DNA of 64,000 bases from JBLMXQ01 sp050257855 (GTDB lineage: Bacteria > Acidobacteriota > Vicinamibacteria > Vicinamibacterales > CAVVIG01). The number at the start of each line of letters is the position of its first letter. Positions within the stretch are counted from its first letter, which is position 1. Of the stretch, positions 15,884 to 25,400 are shown piece after piece. Below the pieces are notes generated by a model. It was not told the DNA's origin. It searched no databases and saw nothing but the letters and a program-made list of their open reading frames with translations. A program made the position numbers and the translations under genes. The DNA lies in NCBI GenBank assembly GCA_050257855.1, contig JBLMXQ010000040.1, positions 1 to 64,000 of the forward strand, read 5' to 3'.

Positions 15884-16301
15884 CAGCTATCGGCTCTCGG
15901 CTCTCGGCCTGGCTCTCGGCCGTCTGCTCTCCGCTCTCGGCGTTGGCTCTCGGCCGTCCGCTCTCCGCTCTCGGCGTTGGCTCTCGGCCGTCCGCTCTCC
16001 GCTCTCGGCGTTGGCTCTCGGCCGTCTGCTCTCCGCTCTCGGCCTGGCTCTCGGCCGTCCGCTCTCGGCTCTCGGCTGGGCTCTCGGCCGTCCGCTCTCC
16101 GCTGTCGGCTTGGCTCCCGGCTGGCCGCTCGCGGCTGTCGGCCCGTCTCTCAGCCCACTCCTCGGCCCGTCTCTCGGCCCACTCCTCGGCCGGTCTCTCG
16201 GCCCACTCCTCGGCCCGTCTCTCGGCCCGTCTCTCGGCCGAGAGCCGACGGCCGAGAGCCGACAGCCAAGCCGAGAGCCGACAGCCGACAGCCGATAACT
16301 G
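15884..16301. repeat. 418-bp element: degenerate tandem repeats bounded by 25-bp inverted repeats
   Basis: This fills the only gene-free stretch above 300 bp. The ends 15884-15908 and 16277-16301 are inverted copies with three mismatches (outer bases CAGCTATCGG versus CAGTTATCGG read inward). Inside are a 34-bp unit starting GGCTCTCGGCCGTC (15911, 15945, 15979, 16013, then degenerating) and a 12-bp unit CGTCTCTCGGCC/CACTCCTCGGCC (16144-16239). The pyrimidine-rich strand switches to its complement at a perfect palindrome, CTCTCGGCCGAGAG (16231-16244). The short right arm could pair with the left part. Frames through it are open only because of composition; I see no gene. Confidence 0.85.
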
Positions 16302-16305
16302 CTCT

Positions 16306-16311
16306 TATAAT
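16306..16311 (+). promoter_or_regulatory. Consensus -10 TATAAT before an M28 peptidase gene
   Basis: TATAAT begins 5 bp after the inverted repeat of the 418-bp element and ends 9 nt before the ATG at 16321. No Shine-Dalgarno lies between, so the message is probably leaderless. The -35 region falls within the repeat element and is poor. Confidence 0.6.
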
Positions 16312-16320
16312 CTCTGCCGC

Positions 16321-17967
16321 ATGAAGAAGCTGCTGATTGCCCTCCTTCCGGCCGCTCTGCTGGTCGCGTCCCTTGCCGCGCAGCAGGAGCGGGCGCCGCA
16401 GAACGACTCGATCCGCCGGTCGGATCTCGAGGCCGACCTGTACTTCGTCGCCGGCGACTCGATGCAGGGCCGGCTGACCAACACCGAGGGGAACCGCGCG
16501 GCCGCCGACTTCATCAAGTCGCGCTTCGAGCGCCTCGGCCTGACGCCGGCCGGTCCGAACCATTCGTACTTCCAGCCGTTCAATCTGATGACGGCGACGC
16601 TCGGCCACGCCAACGCCCTCGACATCGAGAGCGACGCCGGCACTCGCCACCTGGACGAAGGGCAGGAGTTCTATCCGCACCGATACTCGGCGAGCGGACA
16701 CGCCGCCGCTCCGGTCGTCTTCGCGGGCTACGGCATCCGCGCGCCCGGGCTCCAGTGGGACGACTACGGCGCGGGCACGGTGCGCGGCAGGATCGTCCTC
16801 GTGCTCGACCACGAACCGGGCGAGAAGGATCCGAACAGCCCGTTCGACGGCCTCATCACGTCGGAATGGTCGACGCCCTGGCGGAAGGCGGTCGCCGCGC
16901 AGGCGCTCGGCGCCGCCGGCGTGCTGTTCGTGGCCGACGTGCAGAATCATCCAGGACCTTCGAACTTCGACGCCTCCGCGCGCGGCTACTGGCCTGCCGA
17001 GCCGCGGCGAATTCCGAGCTACACGCTCGAGAGCTGGGCGGATCGCGTCCGCATCCCGGTCGCGCAGATCTCGCCGGCACTCGCCGAATCGCTCGTCGCG
17101 GGCACCGGCAAATCCCTCGAGGACCTCGCGAAGGCTTCGGACGCGCATGCGTCCGCGCCGCTGGCGCTCCCGGGCGTCAAGATCGATCTCCGCACCGATG
17201 TCGCCCGTCACATCGTGCCCGATCACAACGTGGTCGCCCTGATCGAGGGGAGCGACCCGCAGCTGAAGGACCAGTGGGTGATCGTCTCGGCCCATTTCGA
17301 TCACAACGGCGCCGACGGCAGCGAGGTGTTCAACGGCGCCGACGACAACGGATCGGGGACGGTGGCGCTGCTCGAGATCGCGGAAGCCTATTCGCTCGCA
17401 GCGAAGGACGGACACCGGCCGAAACGCAGCGTGCTCTTCGCCGCGTGGAACTCCGAGGAGCGGGGCCTGCTCGGATCGTGGGCGTATACCGAGCATCCGC
17501 TCGCTCCGCTCACGTCGATCGCGGCGGTGCTGAACATGGACATGATCGGCCGCAACGAGGAGATACCCGTCGGCGGCGGACGCCGGTTCCTCGGCCTCGA
17601 GCCTCAGACTGCCGAGTCGAACGACAACGCGGTCAACGTCGGCGGCCTGAAATGGGCGGAGGATCTGCGCGCGCCGATCGTCGCGGCAGACAAGGGCATC
17701 GGCCTCGAGCTGAAGCCGCGCTACGACAACAACGCATCGAATCTGGTGCGCCGCAGCGATCAGTGGCCCTTCCTGCAGCACGGCGTGCCGGCGGTCGGCT
17801 TCTTCACCGGCCTCCATCCCGACTACCACACGCCTTACGACCGGCCGGAGAAGATCAACTACGTGAAGCTGGAGAAGATCGCGCGCCTCGTGCACCAGGC
17901 GAGCTGGGATCTCGCCAACGCGCCGGCGCGGCCGAAGTCCGCCACGAACGCGGCGGTGCCGCAATAG
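16321..17967 (+). CDS. Exported M28-family metallopeptidase with PA domain
   Basis: 548 aa from ATG 16321 (MKKLLIALLPAALLVASLAA, signal peptide). About residues 100-300 hold the protease-associated insert (APVVFAGYGIRAPGLQWDDY). The M28 core follows with zinc and catalytic stretches VSAHFDHNG, NGADDNGSGTVALLEIAEA, AAWNSEERGLLGS, LNMDMIGRNEE and LHPDYHTPYDRPEKINY. Family members are di-zinc aminopeptidases acting on peptides outside the cytoplasm. Transcribed alone behind the repeat element, from a near-perfect -10. Confidence 0.93.
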   Translation: MKKLLIALLPAALLVASLAAQQERAPQNDSIRRSDLEADLYFVAGDSMQGRLTNTEGNRAAADFIKSRFERLGLTPAGPNHSYFQPFNLMTATLGHANALDIESDAGTRHLDEGQEFYPHRYSASGHAAAPVVFAGYGIRAPGLQWDDYGAGTVRGRIVLVLDHEPGEKDPNSPFDGLITSEWSTPWRKAVAAQALGAAGVLFVADVQNHPGPSNFDASARGYWPAEPRRIPSYTLESWADRVRIPVAQISPALAESLVAGTGKSLEDLAKASDAHASAPLALPGVKIDLRTDVARHIVPDHNVVALIEGSDPQLKDQWVIVSAHFDHNGADGSEVFNGADDNGSGTVALLEIAEAYSLAAKDGHRPKRSVLFAAWNSEERGLLGSWAYTEHPLAPLTSIAAVLNMDMIGRNEEIPVGGGRRFLGLEPQTAESNDNAVNVGGLKWAEDLRAPIVAADKGIGLELKPRYDNNASNLVRRSDQWPFLQHGVPAVGFFTGLHPDYHTPYDRPEKINYVKLEKIARLVHQASWDLANAPARPKSATNAAVPQ

Positions 17968-18004
17968 CCCGATCGGCCGCGAAGACCCGAAGCGATCCGG
18001 CGGG

Positions 18005-19342
18005 CTACAGCGTGACCGCCCTGTCGGTGATCTCCAGGCCGCGATCGATGATCGCGAACGCCTCGCGCATCTCCGGTTCGGTGATGCAGAGCGGCGGGTT
18101 CGTGAAGAACGAGTTCCAGCGGACGAACGTGTAGAGCCCCTCCTGGCGGAAGAAGCGGCCGAGCGCCGCCATCTCCTCCGACGTGCCGTTGAACGGCGCC
18201 ATCGGCTCCTTCGTCTGGCGGTTCCGGATCAGCTCCACGAGACCGAACAGCCCGATCGACCGCACCGCGCCGACCGACGGGTGCCGCACGGCGATGTCGG
18301 TCATCAGGTCCGACATCAGCGATCCCATCCGCTTCGCGTTCTCGATCAGCCGGTCTTCCTCGTAGACCTGCAGCGTCGCGAGCGCCGCGGCGCAGGCCAG
18401 CGGATGGCTGTTGTAGGTCAGCCCGCCGTAGAACACCCGATCCCTGAACTGATCGGCGACGCCGCGGCGCATGCCGACGGCGCCGAGCGGAACGTACGCG
18501 CTCGTCAGCCCCTTCGCCATCGTCATGATGTCGGGCACGACGTTCCAGTGGTTGACGGCGAACCACGCGCCGGTCCGGCCGAAGCCCGACATCACCTCGT
18601 CGCAGATCATCAGGATGCCGTGCTTCGTGCACAGTTCGCGGACGCCCTGCAGGTACCCATCGGGCGGGACGAGCACGCCGTTGGTGCCGGTGACCGTCTC
18701 CAGGATGAAGGCGGCGATCGTCTGCGGTCCCTCCAGCTGGATGACCTCCTCGAGCATCCCGAGCGATTCGTCGGCCGAATCCCACCCGCGCTCGATGCCG
18801 TGGTACGGGTCGAGCACGTGGACGACGCCCGGCAGCCCCGGCTCGGCGGCCCAGCGGCGGGGATCCCCGGTCAGGGAGATCGCGCCGGCCGTGGCGCCGT
18901 GGTAGGAGCGGTAGCGGGCCAGGATCTTGTGACGACCGGTCGCCAGGCGCGCCAGCTTCATGGCGTTCTCGTTCGCCTCGGCGCCGCCGTTCGTGAAGAA
19001 GAACACGTCGATGTCGCCCGGCGCAATCGCCGCGAGCCGCGCGCCCAGGCGCGCGCGCACCTCGGTGGCCATGAACGGGTTCGCATAGGCGAGCGTCGAG
19101 GCCTGCTCGTGAATGGCGCGCACGACGCGCTCGTCGCCGTGCCCGATGTTCACGCACATCAACTGGCTGTTGAAGTCGATGAAGCGCTTGCCCTCAGGCG
19201 TCCAGAAGTAGATCCCCTTGGCGCGCGCCACGGGAATGGGATCCACCTTCGACTGCGCCGACCACTCGTAGAGCGTGTGCGCCTTCGATCCGGCGATCAT
19301 CTCTTCGCCGGTCATCGTCTTTGCAGTCGTGTCAGTTGCCAT
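18005..19342 (-). CDS. Class III aminotransferase (taurine/beta-alanine:pyruvate type)
   Basis: 445 aa, with GAGG 6 nt before the ATG. Landmarks are GIYFWTPEGKRFIDFNSQLM, FFFTNGGAEANENAMKLAR for the PLP phosphate, YHGATAGAISLTGD, CDEVMSGFGRTG with D248 against the pyridine nitrogen, and MTMAKGLTSAYVPLGAV with the PLP lysine K277. Class III enzymes of this kind move amino groups from omega- or beta-amino acids to pyruvate or 2-oxoglutarate. It is the last gene of the leftward set that begins with mmsA, whose product would take a malonic-type semialdehyde; that pairing supports a beta-amino acid substrate, by inference. Confidence 0.88.
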   Translation of the reverse strand: MATDTTAKTMTGEEMIAGSKAHTLYEWSAQSKVDPIPVARAKGIYFWTPEGKRFIDFNSQLMCVNIGHGDERVVRAIHEQASTLAYANPFMATEVRARLGARLAAIAPGDIDVFFFTNGGAEANENAMKLARLATGRHKILARYRSYHGATAGAISLTGDPRRWAAEPGLPGVVHVLDPYHGIERGWDSADESLGMLEEVIQLEGPQTIAAFILETVTGTNGVLVPPDGYLQGVRELCTKHGILMICDEVMSGFGRTGAWFAVNHWNVVPDIMTMAKGLTSAYVPLGAVGMRRGVADQFRDRVFYGGLTYNSHPLACAAALATLQVYEEDRLIENAKRMGSLMSDLMTDIAVRHPSVGAVRSIGLFGLVELIRNRQTKEPMAPFNGTSEEMAALGRFFRQEGLYTFVRWNSFFTNPPLCITEPEMREAFAIIDRGLEITDRAVTL

Positions 19343-19362
19343 AGCAAGCCTCGTTCGGCAGC

Positions 19363-19384
19363 GGGACGGTCTGAAGACCGTCCC
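19363..19384. repeat. Palindrome GGGACGGTC-N4-GACCGTCCC, copy 2
   Basis: Perfect 9-bp arms around TGAA, in the 81-bp gap between the M28 gene and the aminotransferase gene. The inner 8-bp arms are identical to those at 2681-2700; only the four-base centre differs. There is no T-run after it on the transcribed strand. Confidence 0.75.
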
Positions 19385-19426
19385 CTACCGCTTTTCCAGC
19401 ATCTACTACCGCTTTTCCAGCATCTA
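19385..19426 (-). repeat. 21-bp direct repeat duplicating a gene's 3' end with its stop codon
   Basis: Two identical 21-bp units (19385-19405, 19406-19426) lie at and after the stop of the M28 gene. Read on the minus strand, each runs TAG, then codons for M-L-E-K-R, then TAG. The last codons of the gene itself read M-L-A-R-R-stop, so the units look like diverged copies of the gene terminus. The effect is a gene end followed by repeated in-frame stops. Confidence 0.85.
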
Positions 19427-21166
19427 CCGCCTCGCCAGCATCGCGTCGCGCGCCGCCTTGAACTCGTTGCCGGGTGCCCACTCGGGATACTTCTCCGCCT
19501 GGGCGACCCGATACCCGACGGCGAACAGCAGCTCGAGATCCTCGCGCGCGCCGCTCAGGTCCCAGTCCGGCCTCACCTCGTCGGACGGCTTGTGATAGTC
19601 GCGCTCGGTGAACTCCTCGCGCAGCTTCTCGCCGTAGCCGGCCGGCTTGCCGATGTAGTCGACGCCGGCGTCGGGATCGAGCGCCGGCACGCCCTGCTTC
19701 GCGAAATTGAAGTGGTCCGAGCGGTAGTAGAAGCCCTTCTCCGGCTCCGGATCCGGCCGGATGATGCGCCCCTGCTCGCCCGCCACGTCCTTCGTGTAAT
19801 CGTCCAGATCGGACGCGCCGTAGCCGACGAGCGTCAGATCGCGCGTGCGTCCGTGCACGTTCAGCGTGTCGATGTTGATGTCGGCCAGCGTCTTCGCCAG
19901 CGGATAGATCGGCGTCGTCGCGTAGTACTGCGACCCGAGCAGCCCCTGCTCCTCCGCCGTGACCGCCAGGAACAGGATGGATCGCTTCGGCGCGACCGGC
20001 AGCTTCGTGTACGCGCGCGCAATCTCCAGCATCCCGGCGACGCCGACCGCGTTGTCCACCGCCCCGTTGTAGATGCGGTCGCCGTTGACCGGCTGGCCGA
20101 CGCCGAGATGATCCCAGTGCGCCGAGTAGACGACGTACTCGTCGCGCAGCGTCGGATCGCTGCCCTGAAGCTTCGCCACGACGTTGCGCGAGTCGATCGT
20201 CCGCAGCTTGTTGTGCAGCGTCATCGACGCCGAGACGCCGAGCGGCACCGGCTTGAAGTCGCGCGTCGCCGCCTGCGCCTTCAGGGCATCGAAGTCCTGT
20301 CCGGCCATCTTGAACAGCTCCTTCGCGCTGTCCTCCGTGATCCACCCTTCGATCGCCGCACGGCTCATGTTCTTGTCCGGCGTCACCAGGTCGAACTTCT
20401 CGCCGAGGTTGCCCTGGACCACCGCGAACGGATACCCGGCCGGACCCGTCTCGTGCACGATGAGCACGCCGGCCGCCCCCTTCTGCGCGCCGATCTCGTA
20501 CTTGTAGGTCCACCGGCCGTAGTACGTCATCGCCTTGCCGCCGAAGGTCTTCGGATCGAGCTGGTCGGGGTTCGATGGATCGGGTACCGGAGGATCGTTC
20601 ACGAGCATGACGAGCGTCTTGCCCTTGACGTCGAGCCCCTTGTAGTCGTCCCAGTTGAACTCGGGCGCGACGACGCCGTACCCGACGAAGACCAGCTCCG
20701 AGTTGTCGATGTGCGCTTCGGGCGCCACGTGCTTCGTCCACGCAACGACTTCGTCCTTCCACTTGAGCTGCCGGGTCTGGGAGCCCTTCTTCAGCACGAG
20801 CGGCGCGGGCGAGGCGGTGATGCCGACGAGCGGCACCTTCTGGATGTAGCTCCCGTTGGTGTTGCCCGGCTTGAGCCCTATCTTCCTGAACTCGCTGACG
20901 ATGTAGTTGACCGTCAGATCCTCGCCGCGGGTGCCGGGCGCACGCCCCTCGTACTCGTCCGACGCGAGCACTTTCGTGTGCGCGAGCACGGCGCCGGTGT
21001 CGACCTGCGGGAGTTGGCCGATCGGCACGCGCTCGCCCGACTGGGCCGCGGGCGCGGGTCCGGCCGCCTTCTGCGCCGGCGGCTGCGACCGGGAGCAGGC
21101 CGTGGACGAGATGGCGGCGAGCAGGAGGGCGGCGGAGACGGTGCGAAAGAAGCGGGCTGTACGCAT
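19424..21166 (-). CDS. M28-family metallopeptidase lipoprotein with PA domain
   Basis: 580 aa. Lipoprotein signal with C24 (LLAAISSTAC). A long PA domain (about 130-340: SELVFVGYGVVAPEFNWDDY, GAAGVLIVHETGPAGYP) precedes the catalytic part: VYSAHWDHLG, NGAVDNAVGVAGMLEIARAY, AVTAEEQGLLGSQYY, DINIDTLNVHG, YYRSDHFNFAKQGVPAL and YHKPSDE. The family includes aminopeptidases and glutamate carboxypeptidase-like enzymes. The gene follows the M20 gene by 10 bp, but GATAAT (21176-21181) also gives it a possible leaderless promoter of its own. Confidence 0.93.
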   Translation of the reverse strand: MRTARFFRTVSAALLLAAISSTACSRSQPPAQKAAGPAPAAQSGERVPIGQLPQVDTGAVLAHTKVLASDEYEGRAPGTRGEDLTVNYIVSEFRKIGLKPGNTNGSYIQKVPLVGITASPAPLVLKKGSQTRQLKWKDEVVAWTKHVAPEAHIDNSELVFVGYGVVAPEFNWDDYKGLDVKGKTLVMLVNDPPVPDPSNPDQLDPKTFGGKAMTYYGRWTYKYEIGAQKGAAGVLIVHETGPAGYPFAVVQGNLGEKFDLVTPDKNMSRAAIEGWITEDSAKELFKMAGQDFDALKAQAATRDFKPVPLGVSASMTLHNKLRTIDSRNVVAKLQGSDPTLRDEYVVYSAHWDHLGVGQPVNGDRIYNGAVDNAVGVAGMLEIARAYTKLPVAPKRSILFLAVTAEEQGLLGSQYYATTPIYPLAKTLADINIDTLNVHGRTRDLTLVGYGASDLDDYTKDVAGEQGRIIRPDPEPEKGFYYRSDHFNFAKQGVPALDPDAGVDYIGKPAGYGEKLREEFTERDYHKPSDEVRPDWDLSGAREDLELLFAVGYRVAQAEKYPEWAPGNEFKAARDAMLARR

Positions 21167-21175
21167 AACGGGTCG

Positions 21176-21181
21176 ATTATC
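21176..21181 (-). promoter_or_regulatory. -10-like GATAAT before the M28 lipoprotein gene
   Basis: On the minus strand GATAAT is nine bases before the ATG at 21166 and overlaps the stop codon of the M20 gene by five bases. No ribosome-binding sequence is present in the gap. Confidence 0.4.
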
Positions 21182-22454
21182 CCGCGCGCGCGCCCATCAG
21201 GTCGAGGGTGGCGAGCGCCAGAATCTTCGTCGCGTTGATCAGATCCTCGACCCGGCACCACTCGTCCGGCTGGTGCGCCATCTCGAGCTCGCCGGGGCCG
21301 TACGCCACGCAGTGCGGCACCCCGGCGATGCGCGCGACGTGCTTGTGGTCGTAGGTGCCCGGGCTGGCCACGATCGCCGGCCGACGGCCGAGAACGCGCT
21401 CGATGGACGCCTCGAGCGCCGCGACGAGCGGCGACCCGTCCGGCGTCCGTGTAGGATGAACGACCATCAGGTCGCGGACGTCGAACCGGATCCCGTCGGT
21501 CCCGGCCTGCACGCGGCCGACGAGCTCGGCGATCTCCTGCCTCGTCGCCTCGAAGCCTTCCTCGAGGAGGAAGCGCCGATCGAACACGGCGCGGCAGAGG
21601 TCCGCCACGCACGGCGTCTGAATGCCGTCGACCGGCTGCCCGCCCTCGATTCCGTTGATGTTGATCGTCGCCTGCCGCGCGCCCTCGGGCACCACGGGCA
21701 CGTCGGTCCGCCGCGAGGCGAGCTTCGGCGCGAGATCCTCGCGCACGGACTGCAGCAGCCGCCCCATGCCGTCGATCGCGCTCCGGCCGAGGAACGGCAT
21801 GCTGCCGTGGCCGATCCGTCCGTGCGCCGCGACCTCGAACCAGTACACGCCGCGGTGGCCGATGCAGATCCGGTCGACGTTGAGCGGCTCGGGGATGATG
21901 ACGTAGTCGGTGCGGCCGCGGGCGATACGGCCCGACTCGGCGAGGTACGCGACGCCGGCAAAGCCGCCGCTCTCTTCGTCGACGGTGCCGCTGATCTCGA
22001 TCGAGCCGGGCAGCTCGACGCCGGCGCGCGCAATCGCTTCTGCCGCGAACAGCGCGGCGGCGATTCCCGCCTTCATGTCGCAGACGCCGCGCCCGTAGAT
22101 CTTCCCGCCGCGCACGAGCCCGCCGAACGGGTCGACCGTCCACCCGGCTCCTGCCGGCACGACGTCGAAGTGCCCGTTCAGGTGCACGACGGGTCCCGCC
22201 CCTCCGCGCCGCGCCCCGACGACGTTGACGCGCGGGTACCGCGCGGTGTGCTCGGGGCGGCCAAGGGCGGCGATGTACTCGACGTCGAAGCGCGCGCGCG
22301 CCAGCCGATCGCCGATGAACCGGGCGCACTCCTCGTACGCCTCGCCCGGCGGGTTGACGGTCGGGATGCGGACGAGATCGGCGGTGAAGGCGACGATCTC
22401 GTCCGCCGCGCGATCGACCTGCTCGACGATGCGGTCGATCGGGAGCGTGCTCAC
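21177..22454 (-). CDS. M20-family peptidase/deacylase (ArgE/DapE type)
   Basis: 425 aa from GTG 22454, which overlaps the TonB receptor stop (GTGA). The open frame extends much further upstream, but only antisense to the receptor. Metal and catalytic motifs are complete: HLNGHFDVVPAG, YGRGVCDMKAGIAA, GTVDEESGGFAG, YVIIPEPLN, IGHGSMPFLG for the dimerisation domain, and SPGTYDHKHVARI. Without a signal peptide, it should be cytoplasmic. M20 members hydrolyse N-acyl amino acids, succinyl-diaminopimelate or dipeptides such as carnosine; the substrate here is not evident. Coupling to a TonB receptor argues for catabolism. Confidence 0.92.
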   Translation of the reverse strand: MSTLPIDRIVEQVDRAADEIVAFTADLVRIPTVNPPGEAYEECARFIGDRLARARFDVEYIAALGRPEHTARYPRVNVVGARRGGAGPVVHLNGHFDVVPAGAGWTVDPFGGLVRGGKIYGRGVCDMKAGIAAALFAAEAIARAGVELPGSIEISGTVDEESGGFAGVAYLAESGRIARGRTDYVIIPEPLNVDRICIGHRGVYWFEVAAHGRIGHGSMPFLGRSAIDGMGRLLQSVREDLAPKLASRRTDVPVVPEGARQATININGIEGGQPVDGIQTPCVADLCRAVFDRRFLLEEGFEATRQEIAELVGRVQAGTDGIRFDVRDLMVVHPTRTPDGSPLVAALEASIERVLGRRPAIVASPGTYDHKHVARIAGVPHCVAYGPGELEMAHQPDEWCRVEDLINATKILALATLDLMGARAG

Positions 22455-25400
22455 TGCCCGAAGAAGTACCGGAGGCCGAACTGGATCTCGCGGCCTCCCA
22501 GATACGTCACCGGGGTCCCGAACTGCGGACCGGACACGTTCGACACGGTCGCGACGTTCGCGCGGTTCAGCAGGTTGAACGCCTCGACGAGGACGCTCGC
22601 CGCCTGGGTGCCGAAGGCGAACTTCTTCTCGACGCGCACGTCGACGTCGGCGTACGGCTTGATCCGGAACGAGTTGCGCGGCTGGGACAGGTCGCGCTGG
22701 TCGACGAGGCCGTCGCCGTCGCTGTCGATGAGGCCGCGCGGGTTGAACGCGGTGCCGCTCCGCCAGAACGCGATGCCGCTCACGTTGACGTCGTAGGGCA
22801 GCACGGCGACGCCGTTGGCCACGAAGATGTGCGGCGCCGACTGGTTCGACGGCCCGTAGTCGTACCCGGGGTGGTTGTTGTTGGCGAAGGTCGAACCGAC
22901 GGTGCCGGTCAGCAGGTTGTCGCGCGCGCGCGAGCCGGTGTACGAGACGCCGAACTGGTACCGGTCGCTGAACCGCTTGCGCGCCGACAGCACGATGCCG
23001 TCGTAGTTGACGAGGCCGTCGTAGGTCACCTCGCTGATCTGGGGTCCGCCGTCGGTCGTCTTGCCGAAGTTCGGGTCGCCGGGCGGCACGTCGAACAGGT
23101 TGATGATGCGCCGCGTCAGCAGGTCGCGCGACCGCCGGCGCACGTACATCGCCGACACGGCGAAGTCGCCGGCGAACTGATGATCGACGCCGACGCTGAA
23201 GGCGTTGGTGTAGGGCACCTTGTCGCCCGAGTACTGCGACACCTGCCGGGTCACGTCGAGCGGCCCGCGCGGGAAGAACGACAGGACCCGGTTGCCGACG
23301 ATCGAGCCGCCGGGCACGTCGAAGAACCGCCAGTCGGTCCCCGGATATTTCTGCTCGAGCAGTGCAATCGCCTGGTCGGCCGTTTTGCCCGACAACTGCT
23401 GGATGTTGTCCGCCGTCACGAGCGGCGCGTGCGCCGGGTCGGTGACCGCGATGCCGAGCAGCTTGTACAGGGCCAGCGGATCGGCGCGCAGGTCGGCCGC
23501 CATCTGCTGGTACCGCTTGTTCTCCGGCGGCCCGAACGTGTTCGGACCGGTCGGGAACCCGCTCGTGATGACGTAGTCGATGAGCGAGTTCGTATAGTCG
23601 GCGCCGAGACGCGGCAGCGCCACGTCGAACACGGACTTCGTGAACACGCCCCCCTTCTCCGGCACCGTCGACGCCGCGGCCAGCAGGTTCCGGTCGAAGA
23701 AGAGCCCGTAGTCGGCCTTCACGATCGTCTTGTGCGTGCCGCCCACGTCCCAGGCGAACCCGAGCCTCGGCGCGAGCGCCTTCTTGTAGCCGCCGAACAG
23801 ACTCGAGTAGTCGTAGCGCACGCCCGCGTTGATCGTCACGTCGGGCAGCACCTGCCACTGGTCCTGCGCGAAGCCCGAGACGTCGTTGGTCCTGATGTTC
23901 TGGTTCAGGCTCCCGTCGGGATTCGACGACAGCGTGAAGAACCGCGCCGCCGACCACTCGAAGCCGTAGAGATTGAAGTCCTGCGCGAAGACGTCTGCCT
24001 GGTTCGGCGCCAGGAACGCCGGCGAGTACTCGACGTCGTTGGTCACCTGCTGGTACCCGGTGACGCCGATGTGGTTGTAGTCCCAGCCGAACTTGAAGCT
24101 GTGATCGCCGGCCTTGCCGGGCAGGTAGTAGCTGAGCGCCTGCGCAACCTGGTAGCGCTTGCTCACCTGGTCGGTCTGTCCGCCGAACGGCGCTCCGGTC
24201 TGGATGAATCCGCTGCGCAGCAGCATCAGCAGCGGCTCCGACCGCTGCGACTGCCCGAGGTTGTTGCCGGTCTCCCCCCGCGCGAAGCCGAACGTCGACT
24301 CGAGGAACGTCGAGCTGCCGAATACCGCCGTCTCGCGGACGGCGCCGCTCGTCGCCGGCGTCTCGCGGGTCGCCGCCGCGCTCGGCATCGCGATCGTTCC
24401 GGCGACCGGCGAGCTGATGAGGCCGCTGTTCGTGTTCGTGCTCCGGTTGAACGTCGCCATGAGCCGGTTGGACGGCGTCAGGTTGGCGTCGACCTTGAAG
24501 TTCCCGGTGAACGCGGCCGTCTCGGGCGCGATGCCGAAGTCCTCGACGTGGCTCGGCGTCGCGAGCCCGCTCAGCACGAATGCCGGGATCTTGCTCTTGT
24601 CGAAGTTGACGCCGCGCGTCTCGTTCAGCTTCTCGAACGATCCGAAGAAGAACGCCTTGTCCTTCACGATCGGCCCGCCGAGAGTCCCGCCCCACTGGTA
24701 GCGCTCGAGCTGCGGCGGCTTCGGCGTGACGTAGTTCGCCGGCAGCGGGCTGGGGGCCGGGATGTTGTTGGAGTCGAACCGGTCGTTGCGCGTGAACCAG
24801 AACGCCCGGCCGCCGAAGTTGTCGGTCCCCGAGCGGGTGACGATGTTGGCGACGCCCCCCTGGGCGCGGCCGAACTCGGCGGCGTAGCCGGTCGTGATGA
24901 CCTCGAATTCCTTGATCGAGTCCTGCGTGTAGCGCACCAGCGCGCCGCCGTTGACCGGATCGTTGTTCTCGGCACCGTCCACGAGATACGACACGGCGCT
25001 CGCCCGCTCGCCGAAGATCTCGACGTTGGTCGTCGACGTCAGGTTCGGATCCGGCTTGGCGCCGGGGACGAGCGCCACCAGGTCGGTGAAGTTGCGTCCG
25101 TTGAGCGGCAGCGCGTCGATCGTCCGCTGCGAGACCGTCGTCGTGATGTCGGAGCGCGTCACCTCGACCAGCGGAGCCTCGGCCGAGACCTGCACCGACT
25201 CGGAGACGCCCGCGATCGGCAGCGTGAAGTCGAGCGTCGTCTGCTGGTTCAGGACGACTTCGACGTCGTGCCGCGTCTGGGCGGTGAAGCCGCTCAGCTC
25301 GACGGTGATGTCATACGTGCCCGGCGGGACGAGCGGAATCCGGTACGTGCCGTCGGCCGTCGTCGTCGCCGTCGCGCTCTGGCGCTGGAGGGACGGCCCC

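Noticed and set aside
15884..16301. CRISPR array
   Set aside because: Units are directly adjacent and degenerate, with no unique spacers, and no cas gene is present.
15943..16320. Coding reading of the 418-bp repeat as an N-terminal extension of the M28 protein
   Set aside because: Gives Ser/Arg/Leu repeats without a signal peptide; the ATG at 16321 starts a normal signal peptide behind a consensus -10.
22455..24695. Upstream extension of the M20 gene frame
   Set aside because: Runs in a wrong frame of the TonB receptor gene; the family start and the GTGA overlap place the start at 22454.
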